Positions 58,031 to 64,000 of a stretch of DNA of 64,000 nucleotides are shown piece after piece. How positions within the stretch are numbered: position 1 is the first letter of the stretch; each line of letters starts with the position of its first letter. Under the pieces are notes generated by a model that was given only the letters and a program-made list of their open reading frames with translations, was not told where the DNA came from and searched no databases. A program made the translations under genes and the position numbers. Origin of the DNA: Micromonospora chaiyaphumensis (GTDB lineage: Bacteria; Actinomycetota; Actinomycetes; Mycobacteriales; Micromonosporaceae); assembly GCF_900091435.1 (NCBI RefSeq), contig NZ_FMCS01000009.1, positions 62,001 to 126,000 on the forward strand, written 5' to 3'.

Positions 58031-59488
58031 TCAGGCGATGACGGAGGGCTCCCGCCACTGCGGGCGGCCGGCCCGGTCCAGGTCGTAGCGGACCGCGGCG
58101 AGCCGGCCCACGGCCTCCTCCAGGTCCGCGGCGGGCAGCGTGAAGGGCAGCCGGAGGAACCGCTCCAGGGTGCCGTCCAGGCCGAACCGGGGGCCGGGCG
58201 CCAGGCGTACGCCGACCTCCTCGGCGGCGCGGGCCAGCGCGCTGGAGATCGGGCCGTCCAGCTCCACCCAGAGCGTGACGCCGCCGCGCGGCACGGTGAC
58301 CTTCCAGTCGGGCAGCCGGTCGGCCATGGCCTTCACCAGGGCGTCCCGCTGGGCGGCGAGCTGGATCCGCCGGTCGATCACGATGCCCGGCCCCTGGGCC
58401 AGCAGGTGCACCGCCACGAGCTGGTCGAGCACGGGGCTGGCCATGTCCACACCGACCCGGGCGGCGGCCAGACGCTGCACCTGCGGGGCGGACGCCCGGA
58501 CCCAGCCGATCCGCAGCCCACCCCAGTAGGGCTTGCTCATCCCGCCGATGCTGATCACGCGGGAGTGCCGGTCGAAGGTGGCCACCGGCGGCGGCAGCGG
58601 GGTGCCGTCCAGCGGCAGGTCCACGAAGGACTCGTCCACGATCAGGTCGGTCCCGGCGGCGTGCGCCGCGCCGACCAGCCGCTCCCGCAGGTCGGCCGCC
58701 ATGAGGTGGCCGGTCGGGTTGTGGAACTCGGGGATCACGTAGGCCAGCTTCGGCCGGGTCTGCCGGATGCTGCCCAGCAGCAGGTCGGCGTCCCACCCGT
58801 CACCGTCGGCGGCGAGCCCGTGGGTGGTGATCCGGGCCCGCCGGGCCGACAGCGCGGCCAGGGCGTTCGGGTAGGTGGGCGACTCCACCAGCACCCCGCC
58901 GCCCGGGGACAGGGCGAGCCGCAGCACCAGGTCCAGCGCGTGCTGGGTGCCGCTGGTCACCATGATCTGCTCCGGGCTGGTGGGCAGGCCCCGCTCGGTG
59001 TACGCGCGGGCCACCGCCTCGCGCAGCTCGATGATGCCGGTCGGGTGGTAGCCGGCCCCACCGAGGTAGCGCGGCAGGTCCTCGGCGGCGGCCCGGGCGG
59101 CCGGCACGAGCTGCGCCGGGGCGGAGAGGGCGGCCACCCCCAGGTCGATCATGTCCCGGTCGTCCAGTGGGGTCCACAGCCCGGTGCTGGCCACCCGGTG
59201 GGTGCCCGGGAGCATGGTCCAGCTCCCGGCGCCGCGCCGGCTGGCCAGGTGGCCGGTCTCCCGCAGCTCCCGGTACGCGGCGGTCACCGTGGTCCGGCTG
59301 ATCCGGAGCGCCTCGGCGAGATCCCGCTCGGCCGGGAGGCGTACCCCGAGGGGGAGCCGGCCGTCGGCGAGCAGCCCGCGGACCGCGGCGGCGAGCGCGG
59401 CATAGTCGGGGCTGCGCCGGCGGCCCGGCAGGGCATGCCACTGCCCGAGGAGGCGAGCCAATTGGACGCCACGCACCTGACTCGTCAT
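58031..59488 (-). CDS. yczR: MocR-family regulator (GntR HTH plus aminotransferase domain), YczR-like
   Basis: A 485-residue MocR protein. N-terminal GntR winged helix about residues 10-85: DYAALAAAVRGLLADGRLPL, RLPAERDLAEALRISRTTVTAAYRELRETG (in two parts), HLASRRGAGSW. The C-terminal fold type I aminotransferase domain retains the PLP lysine in GGMSKPYWGGLRIGW and the NPTG motif (EFHNPTGHL). It is divergent from a YczE-type membrane protein, the classic yczR-yczE pair, so it most likely controls that gene, perhaps sensing PLP or a PLP adduct. GGAGG is 7 nt before the ATG. Confidence 0.92.
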   Translation of the reverse strand: MTSQVRGVQLARLLGQWHALPGRRRSPDYAALAAAVRGLLADGRLPLGVRLPAERDLAEALRISRTTVTAAYRELRETGHLASRRGAGSWTMLPGTHRVASTGLWTPLDDRDMIDLGVAALSAPAQLVPAARAAAEDLPRYLGGAGYHPTGIIELREAVARAYTERGLPTSPEQIMVTSGTQHALDLVLRLALSPGGGVLVESPTYPNALAALSARRARITTHGLAADGDGWDADLLLGSIRQTRPKLAYVIPEFHNPTGHLMAADLRERLVGAAHAAGTDLIVDESFVDLPLDGTPLPPPVATFDRHSRVISIGGMSKPYWGGLRIGWVRASAPQVQRLAAARVGVDMASPVLDQLVAVHLLAQGPGIVIDRRIQLAAQRDALVKAMADRLPDWKVTVPRGGVTLWVELDGPISSALARAAEEVGVRLAPGPRFGLDGTLERFLRLPFTLPAADLEEAVGRLAAVRYDLDRAGRPQWREPSVIA

Positions 59489-59503
59489 GGCCACCCCTCC
59501 TGA

Positions 59504-59561
59504 ATTGGCTCTGTCGCGGACCAGATTGGCACCTAGGGTGGCACCCATGGCACGAATTGGC
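59504..59561 (+). promoter_or_regulatory. Direct ATTGGC repeats and leaderless promoter of yczE
   Basis: ATTGGC occurs three times in one direction at 59504-59509, 59525-59530 and 59556-59561 (steps of 21 and 31 bp). MocR proteins typically bind direct repeats about two helical turns apart, which fits the first two. TAGGGT (59534-59539) lies 7 nt before the yczE ATG and is a good -10; no -35 is evident, as expected if the MocR protein activates. Confidence 0.6.
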
Positions 59562-60224
59562 AATCTCGGGTACCGGCCCACCCGGCGGCTCGTCCAGCTC
59601 TACGCCGGGCTCGCCCTCTACGGGATCAGCATGGCGCTGATGATCCGGTCGGGGCTCGGCCTCGACCCGTGGGACGTGTTCCACCAGGGGCTCGCCCGGC
59701 AGACCGGCCTCTCCTTCGGCACGGTCACCATCGCGGTCGGCGCCGTGGTGCTGCTGCTCTGGATCCCGCTGCGGCAGCGGCCCGGCCTCGGGACCGTGAG
59801 CAACGTCGTGGTCATCGGGCTGGTCGTCGACGCCACCCTGGCCCTGCTGCCACCCGGCGAAGGACTGCCGCTGCGTGCCACCCTGCTGGTCGTCGGTATC
59901 GTCGCCAACGGTGCCGCCACCGGTCTCTACCTGGGCGCCGGGCTCGGCCCCGGCCCACGCGACGGCCTCATGACCGGCTTCACCGCCCGCCACCCCCGCT
60001 ACTCGATCCGGCTGGTCCGGACCGTCATCGAGGTGACCGTGCTGAGCCTGGGCTGGCTGCTCGGCGGCACCGTGGGCCTCGGCACCGTGGCGTACGCGCT
60101 GGCCATCGGGCCGCTCGCCCAACTGTTCATCCCGATCTTCGCGGTGCCGGCCCCGCCGGCCGACGAGGCCGCCGCGGATCCGGCGCTCCCCCGCACGCCG
60201 CGCCCGGCCGGCGAGGCCGCCTGA
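59547..60224 (+). CDS. yczE: YczE/YyaS/YitT-family membrane protein
   Basis: A 225-residue protein with about five membrane helices. Family blocks: LYAGLALYGISMALMIRSGL, GLDPWDVFHQGLARQTGLSF and LGAGLGPGPRDGLMTGF, the last being the most conserved segment of this group. The physiological role of YczE is unsettled; membrane transport or surfactin/antibiotic-linked roles were reported in Bacillus. It is paired head-to-head with a MocR (YczR-like) regulator and probably leaderless from the TAGGGT box. The polar C-terminal tail is Pro/Ala-rich. Confidence 0.88.
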   Translation: MARIGNLGYRPTRRLVQLYAGLALYGISMALMIRSGLGLDPWDVFHQGLARQTGLSFGTVTIAVGAVVLLLWIPLRQRPGLGTVSNVVVIGLVVDATLALLPPGEGLPLRATLLVVGIVANGAATGLYLGAGLGPGPRDGLMTGFTARHPRYSIRLVRTVIEVTVLSLGWLLGGTVGLGTVAYALAIGPLAQLFIPIFAVPAPPADEAAADPALPRTPRPAGEAA

Positions 60225-60365
60225 CCCGCCCCTGCGTCACGCAGCGTCACGTACACGGCGCCGACCGCCACCCGGCGGGCCGGGCGGGACGTCGCTGAGC
60301 TGCGGCGACGTCCGGGAGCGAAACCGGGTGTTTTCTCCGCCGTCGCGGCCGGGCATCATGCGTGC

Positions 60366-60827
60366 ATGGGGGAGAACGGTTGGCGTTGGAGCGACGCCTG
60401 GATCTTCGTCTCACTGGTCATCGCGAGCGGCGCCGGTCGGCACCGCCGGGCCGCCGCCACCCGGCGCCCGGAGGGCGTGCGCCTCGCCGACGTCCTCTCC
60501 ACCGCCGACCACCTCAACCAGGCCATCCCCGAACGCCACGAGGTGGAGGGCGCGGTCCGCCGGCTGGTGAGCGCCGGGCTGGTCAGCGTCAGCGACGGCT
60601 GGTTCCGGGTGACCCCGGACGGCGAGCGGCTCTGGCGCACCCGGCCCAGCGCCGGGCTGGGCACCACCGTGGACACCGTGCAGGGCGTGCTGAGCCGCGG
60701 CCCCGCCCCGGACGAGTCCGACTGGCACCTGGCCGAGGACGACCACGCCGCCGCCGTGCAGGAGTACGTGGTCCGCTCCATCCCGATGCCGCGCCGCTCC
60801 CCCGAGGGTCACTCCGGCCGGCCCTGA
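60366..60827 (+). CDS. Winged-helix-like protein of unknown function
   Basis: A 153-residue protein with no firm family match. Residues about 38-95 look like a winged helix: VRLADVLSTADHLNQAIPER, HEVEGAVRRLVSAGLVSVSDGWFRVTPDGERLW, where a helix-helix is followed by a hairpin ending in TPDGE, as in PadR/MarR-like folds. The N-terminus (WSDAWIFVSLVIAS) is hydrophobic and the C-terminus is polar. No DNA-binding role is proven. It stands alone and converges on hisF; an 8-bp GC hairpin spans its stop codon. Confidence 0.65.
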   Translation: MGENGWRWSDAWIFVSLVIASGAGRHRRAAATRRPEGVRLADVLSTADHLNQAIPERHEVEGAVRRLVSAGLVSVSDGWFRVTPDGERLWRTRPSAGLGTTVDTVQGVLSRGPAPDESDWHLAEDDHAAAVQEYVVRSIPMPRRSPEGHSGRP

Positions 60828-60850
60828 CCCCCGCACCGGGGGCCGGCGGC

Positions 60851-61618
60851 TCAGCGGACCGGGTGGCCGGCGCCGCGCAGGGCGTCCTTGACCTCGCCGA
60901 CGGTCAGCTCGCCGAAGTGGAAGACACTGGCCGCGAGGACCGCGTCGGCGCCCGCGCCGATGGCCGGCGGGAAGTGGGCCACCTGGCCGGCCCCGCCGCT
61001 GGCGATCACCGGCACGTCCACGACCGCGCGGACGGCCTCGATCAGCGGCAGGTCGAAGCCGGCCTTCGTGCCGTCGGCGTCCATCGAGTTGAGCAGGATC
61101 TCCCCGGCTCCCAGCTCGGCGGCGCGTGCCGCCCACTCGACCGCGTCGAGGCCGGTGCCCCGGCGCCCGCCGTGGGTGGTCACCTCGAAGCCGCTCGGGG
61201 TGGTGCCGGCCGGCGCCCGGCGCACGTCGAGGGAGAGCACCAGCACCTGCCGGCCGAACCGGTCGGCGATCTCGGCGATCAGCTCGGGGCGGGCGATGGC
61301 CGCGGTGTTCACCCCGACCTTGTCCGCGCCGGCGCGCAGCAGGGTGTCGACGTCGGCGACCTGGCGGACGCCCCCGCCGACGGTGAGCGGGATGAAGACC
61401 GACTCGGCGGTGCGCCGCACCACGTCGAGCATGGTGCCGCGGTCGCTGCTGGAGGCGGTGACGTCGAGGAAGGTCAGCTCGTCGGCGCCGGCCCGGTCGT
61501 ACGCGGCCGCCAGCTCCACCGGGTCGCCGGCGTCGCGCAGGTCGAGGAAGTTGACCCCCTTGACCACCCGCCCGGCGTCCACGTCCAGACACGGGATCAC
61601 CCGTACCGCCACCGTCAT
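60851..61618 (-). CDS. hisF: Imidazole glycerol-phosphate synthase subunit HisF
   Basis: Cyclase subunit that, with ammonia from HisH, forms imidazole glycerol phosphate and AICAR; 255-residue TIM barrel. The first catalytic Asp is in VIPCLDVDAGRVVKG, the second in LLNSMDADGTKAGFDL; phosphate loops are VGGGVRQV and ASGGAGQVAHF. The ATG opens MTVAVRVIPCLDV. HisH is not in the window. In many actinobacteria hisF is followed directly by hisI; here about 18 kb of other genes separates them, pointing to insertions into this segment. Confidence 0.97.
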   Translation of the reverse strand: MTVAVRVIPCLDVDAGRVVKGVNFLDLRDAGDPVELAAAYDRAGADELTFLDVTASSSDRGTMLDVVRRTAESVFIPLTVGGGVRQVADVDTLLRAGADKVGVNTAAIARPELIAEIADRFGRQVLVLSLDVRRAPAGTTPSGFEVTTHGGRRGTGLDAVEWAARAAELGAGEILLNSMDADGTKAGFDLPLIEAVRAVVDVPVIASGGAGQVAHFPPAIGAGADAVLAASVFHFGELTVGEVKDALRGAGHPVR

Positions 61619-61644
61619 GCCGCGAGCCTATCCAACGCGCACGC

Positions 61645-61678
61645 CGCGGCGGCCGGCCCGAGGGGGCCGGCCGCCGCG
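61645..61678 (-). terminator. Terminator of the ohrR-ohr-reductase operon
   Basis: A perfect 15-bp stem (61645-61659 with 61664-61678) and 4-nt loop begins 13 nt beyond the reductase stop, upstream of hisF. Confidence 0.85.
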
Positions 61679-61691
61679 AACGAGTGCCGTG

Positions 61692-62690
61692 TCACACCCG
61701 GACGAGCATCTTGCCGAGGTTCTCGCCGCGCAGCAGGCCGAGGAAGGCCTCCGGGGCGTTCTCGATGCCGTCGACCACCGTCTCGTCGTAGGAGATCCGG
61801 CCGTCCCGCAGCCAGCCGGCCATCTCCTGGACGAACTGCTCCCGCAGGTGGCCGTGGTCGCCGACCAGGAAGCCGCGCAGGGTGAGCCGCTTGCCGATGA
61901 GCAGCGCCAGGTTGCGCGGGGCGGCGGGCGGCTCGGTGGCGTTGTACTGCGCGATCATGCCGCAGATGGCGGCCCGGCCGTGCAGGTTCATGGCGCCGAT
62001 GGCGGCCTCCAGGTGCTCGCCGCCGACGTTGTCGAAGTAGACGTCGACGCCGTCCGGGGCGGCGGCGCGGAGCTGGTCGCGGACCGGGCCGTCGTGGTAG
62101 TCGAACGCGGCGTCGAAGCCGAGGGCCCGCAGCCGCTCGACCTTGGCCGCCGAGCCGGCGCTGCCGATCACCCGGCCGGCGCCGCGCAGCTTGGCGATCT
62201 GCCCGACCATGCTGCCGACCGCGCCGGCCGCGCCGGAGACGAAGACCGTCTCGCCCGGCTTCATGGCCGCCACGTCGAGCAGCCCGGCGTACGCGGTCAG
62301 CCCGGTCATGCCGAGCACGCCCAGGTAGGCGGTCACCGGAGCCAGGTCCGGGTCGACCTTCCGCGCGCCCTTGGCGTCGACCAGCGCGTACTCCCGCCAG
62401 CCCAGGCCGTGCAGCACGACGTCGCCGGGCGCGAAGCCCTCGGCCTCGCTGGCCACGACCTCGCCGACCGCGCCGCCGTCGAGCGGGGCGTCGAGCGCGA
62501 ACGGCGGCACGTACGACTTGACGTCGTTCATCCGCCCGCGCATGTACGGGTCGACCGACAGGTACCGGTTGCGGACCACGAGCTGGCCCGGCCCCGGGGT
62601 GGGCACCTCGGTGGTGACCAGCCGGAAGTTGTCGGTGGTCGGCCAGCCCTGCGGCCGGGACGCCAGGTGGATCTCCCGGTTGGCGCTCAT
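61692..62690 (-). CDS. NADP-dependent zinc-free MDR oxidoreductase (CurA/PTGR-like)
   Basis: A 332-residue medium-chain reductase that reduces activated double bonds with NADPH. N-terminus: REIHLASRPQGWPTTDNFRL; the YMRGRMND segment after SVDP is typical of the leukotriene B4 12-hydroxydehydrogenase/curcumin reductase group; nucleotide site VFVSGAAGAVGSMVGQIAKL; GGEHLEAAIGAMN follows. There are no zinc-binding cysteines. Its ATG overlaps the ohr stop (ATGA), putting it in the ohrR-ohr operon, where removal of lipid-peroxidation aldehydes would be a sensible role (inference). Confidence 0.92.
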   Translation of the reverse strand: MSANREIHLASRPQGWPTTDNFRLVTTEVPTPGPGQLVVRNRYLSVDPYMRGRMNDVKSYVPPFALDAPLDGGAVGEVVASEAEGFAPGDVVLHGLGWREYALVDAKGARKVDPDLAPVTAYLGVLGMTGLTAYAGLLDVAAMKPGETVFVSGAAGAVGSMVGQIAKLRGAGRVIGSAGSAAKVERLRALGFDAAFDYHDGPVRDQLRAAAPDGVDVYFDNVGGEHLEAAIGAMNLHGRAAICGMIAQYNATEPPAAPRNLALLIGKRLTLRGFLVGDHGHLREQFVQEMAGWLRDGRISYDETVVDGIENAPEAFLGLLRGENLGKMLVRV

Positions 62691-63112
62691 CGGGCGTCCC
62701 GGACGGTCAGGGTGACGTCGATGTTGCCCCGGGTCGCGTTGGAGTACGGGCAGACCTGGTGGGCCGCCTCGACCAGCTGCTGCGCGGCGGACCCCTCGAC
62801 GGCGGGCAGGTCGACCACCAGCGTGACGGCGAGGCCGAAGCCGCCGCTGCCGTTCGGGCCGATGCCCACCTCGGCCTCGACGACCGAGTTCGCGACGTCC
62901 GCCCGGGCCTTGCGGGCGACCAGGCGCAGAGCCGAGTGGAAGCAGGCCGCGTAGCCGGCCGCGAAGAGCTGCTCCGGGTTGGTCGCGCCGCCGGCGCCGC
63001 CCATCTCCTTCGGAACGGCCAGGTCCAGGTCGAGGCCGCCGTCGGAGGTGCGGACGTGGCCGTCCCGGCCGTCGCCGGTGGCCTGCGCGGACGCGGTGTA
63101 GAGCACCTGCAT
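62687..63112 (-). CDS. ohr: Organic hydroperoxide resistance protein
   Basis: Thiol peroxidase of the Ohr/OsmC family, 141 residues, which reduces organic hydroperoxides using lipoylated proteins. The two catalytic cysteines are in AAGYAACFHSAL and HQVCPYSNATRGN; the usual Arg and Glu partners lie in the N-terminal strands. The ATG was chosen as homologues begin MxVLYTA; AAGGAG is 11 nt upstream. A GTG 9 nt earlier overlaps the ohrR stop (GTGA) but sits only 2 nt from that site. Second gene of ohrR-ohr-reductase. Confidence 0.95.
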   Translation of the reverse strand: MQVLYTASAQATGDGRDGHVRTSDGGLDLDLAVPKEMGGAGGATNPEQLFAAGYAACFHSALRLVARKARADVANSVVEAEVGIGPNGSGGFGLAVTLVVDLPAVEGSAAQQLVEAAHQVCPYSNATRGNIDVTLTVRDAR

Positions 63113-63117
63113 GGTGG

Positions 63118-63564
63118 TCACTGCTCCTTCTGTCGGTGGATCGTCTCGGTGACCCGGGTGAGGGTGTCCCGCAGGGCGACCAGCTCGGCCTCGGTGAGAC
63201 CGGTGGCCAGAGCCACCCGGCGCGGCACCTCGTCCATCCGCTCGCGCAGGGCCCGGCCCTGCGCGGTGAGGCCCACCTCGACGCGGCGCTCGTCGGCCGC
63301 CGAGCGGGTGCGCACCACGAACCCGGCCGCCTCCAGCCGCTTGAGCAGCGGGGAGAGCGTGCCGGAGTCGAGCCGGAGCCGCGCGCCGAGCTCGGAGACC
63401 GTGGGGGCGTCGTCGCCGCGCTCCCAGAGCACCAGCAGCACGAGGTACTGCGGGTAGGTCAGGCCGTGCTCGTCGAGGATGGGCCGGTAGACGTCGGTGA
63501 GGGCGCGCGACGCCGCGTAGAGGGCGAAGCACACCTGCCGGCGCAGCACCAGATCATCGGTCAC
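63118..63564 (-). CDS. ohrR: MarR-family organic peroxide sensor OhrR
   Basis: A 148-residue MarR repressor. The peroxide-sensing N-terminal Cys is in LRRQVCFALYAASR; the DNA-binding winged helix is TVSELGARLRLDSGTLSPLLKRLE with the RSAADERRVEVGLT wing. No second Cys is seen, so this is the 1-Cys type needing a small thiol. The GTG has no ribosome-binding site but follows a TACGGT -10 by 6 nt, implying a leaderless message. First gene of the operon and probably autoregulated through the box in the promoter spacer. Confidence 0.93.
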   Translation of the reverse strand: MTDDLVLRRQVCFALYAASRALTDVYRPILDEHGLTYPQYLVLLVLWERGDDAPTVSELGARLRLDSGTLSPLLKRLEAAGFVVRTRSAADERRVEVGLTAQGRALRERMDEVPRRVALATGLTEAELVALRDTLTRVTETIHRQKEQ

Positions 63565-63570
63565 CGCTGA

Positions 63571-63599
63571 ACCGTAGCGCCCAATTGAGTTGTGCACAA
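63571..63599 (-). promoter_or_regulatory. ohrR promoter with OhrR-box-like palindrome
   Basis: On the minus strand, TTGTGC (63599-63594), 17-bp spacer, TACGGT (63576-63571). The spacer holds CAACTCAATTG (63592-63582), an imperfect palindrome like OhrR sites, overlapping TTGTGCACAA. The -10 ends 6 nt before the GTG. Confidence 0.7.
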
Positions 63600-63644
63600 C
63601 CGATCGGAGCGCGAGGTGGCCGCCGCCACAATCACGGACGGCCC

Positions 63645-64000
63645 TCAGCGGTCGCCGAGCCACGCCTCCAGCTCGACCTCGACCAGGTGGTCCGGATCGA
63701 TGAGCCCGGCCACCACGACCATGGTGGCCACCGGGCGGACCGCCCCGAACACCGCGTTGTGCGCCCGGCCCACCTCGTCGGCGTAGACGCGGTCGGTCAC
63801 GTACATCCGGGTGCGCACCACGTCGGCCGGCCCGGCGCCGACCTCGGCGAGCGCGTCCAGGCCGATCCGGATCGCCTGGGCGGTCTGCGCGGCGGCGTCC
63901 CCGACGTGGGCCACCCGGCCGTCCACCGTGGAGGTACAGCCCGCCGTGATCGCCGACTGCCCGGCCCGGACCACCCGGCAGTAGCCGTAGAGCGCCTCCC
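63645..64000 (-). CDS. RidA-family protein, 5' end beyond the window
   Basis: The C-terminal 117 residues of a RidA/YjgF-type protein; the gene continues past base 64000. Family features: VRAGQSAITAGCTST, ALAEVGAGPADVVRTRMYVTD, and the C-terminal PVATMVVVAGLIDPDHLVEVELEA. The Arg of RTRMYVTD and terminal Glu are those used for imine hydrolysis in true RidA; related members act on other enamines. Frame continuity upstream of the GTG at 63974 (LYGYCR before VVRAG) shows that GTG is internal. It converges with nothing and lies upstream of ohrR on the same strand, 80 nt away. Confidence 0.88.
   Translation of the reverse strand, partial: EALYGYCRVVRAGQSAITAGCTSTVDGRVAHVGDAAAQTAQAIRIGLDALAEVGAGPADVVRTRMYVTDRVYADEVGRAHNAVFGAVRPVATMVVVAGLIDPDHLVEVELEAWLGDR

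Noticed and set aside
63974..64000. Start of the RidA gene at the GTG at 63974
   Set aside because: The frame and family-like residues (LYGYCR) continue upstream to the window edge, so the gene is partial.

Overview
The window is a high-GC (roughly 72-73% by eye) actinobacterial chromosome segment. Gene order, codon use, GTG starts, many leaderless starts and family content point to Micromonosporaceae, most likely Micromonospora; the genus is inferred, not proven. No rRNA, tRNA, CRISPR array, transposase, integrase or prophage was seen. This is ordinary chromosome with a metabolic backbone and accessory genes between.

Backbone, mostly on the minus strand: hisF (60.9-61.6 kb), a nucleotidyltransferase-HisI fusion, trpE and a Trp-associated membrane protein (39.0-42.6 kb), trpC-trpB-trpA (35.4-38.3 kb), lgt (32.8-34.0 kb), gltB-gltD (24.3-30.5 kb) and pyk-tesB (0.6-2.9 kb). 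This his-trp-lgt-glt-pyk order is a familiar actinobacterial arrangement, with blocks inserted between the parts.

0-9 kb: Rrf2 regulator, tesB/pyk, YciI-like protein, aldo/keto reductase, GMC oxidoreductase, secreted lipase and a membrane pentapeptide-repeat protein. 8.7-13.1 kb: a small helical protein, a short GntR regulator, a 92-aa Cys-motif protein whose 5' end is a palindromic repeat, and a coupled pair made of a coiled-coil membrane protein and an FtsK/EccC-like ATPase. 13.3-24.1 kb: PhoX-like phosphatase, a receptor-like NTPase/TM/periplasmic-binding fusion, a TetR-MFS pair with two operators, a secreted SGNH hydrolase, a secreted M1 peptidase and a second MFS exporter. 34.6-35.36 kb: a non-coding convergent gap filled with spaced imperfect repeats. 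42.6-47.7 kb: a self-regulated merR-AKR operon, an ABC-2 exporter with its TetR, a DUF2470 (haem-associated) gene and a divergent Cys-poor S4 paralogue. 47.7-51.4 kb: a heterodimeric ABC exporter, one half carrying an in-frame palindromic insertion. 51.6-60.8 kb: TIGR03085 protein, lone class I terpene synthase, FadD-type ligase, tandem LtrA paralogues, a MocR/YczE divergent pair and a winged-helix-like protein. 61.7-64 kb: an ohrR-ohr-reductase operon and a RidA-family gene cut by the window edge.

The best candidates for something undescribed are the FtsK-like ATPase/membrane-protein locus, the NTPase-TM-binding-protein receptor, the repeat array behind trpA, the palindromes read in frame inside two genes, and the nucleotidyltransferase-HisI fusion. 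Start sites were chosen from ribosome-binding sites or -10 boxes seen in the sequence; functional calls rest on motifs recognised by eye.
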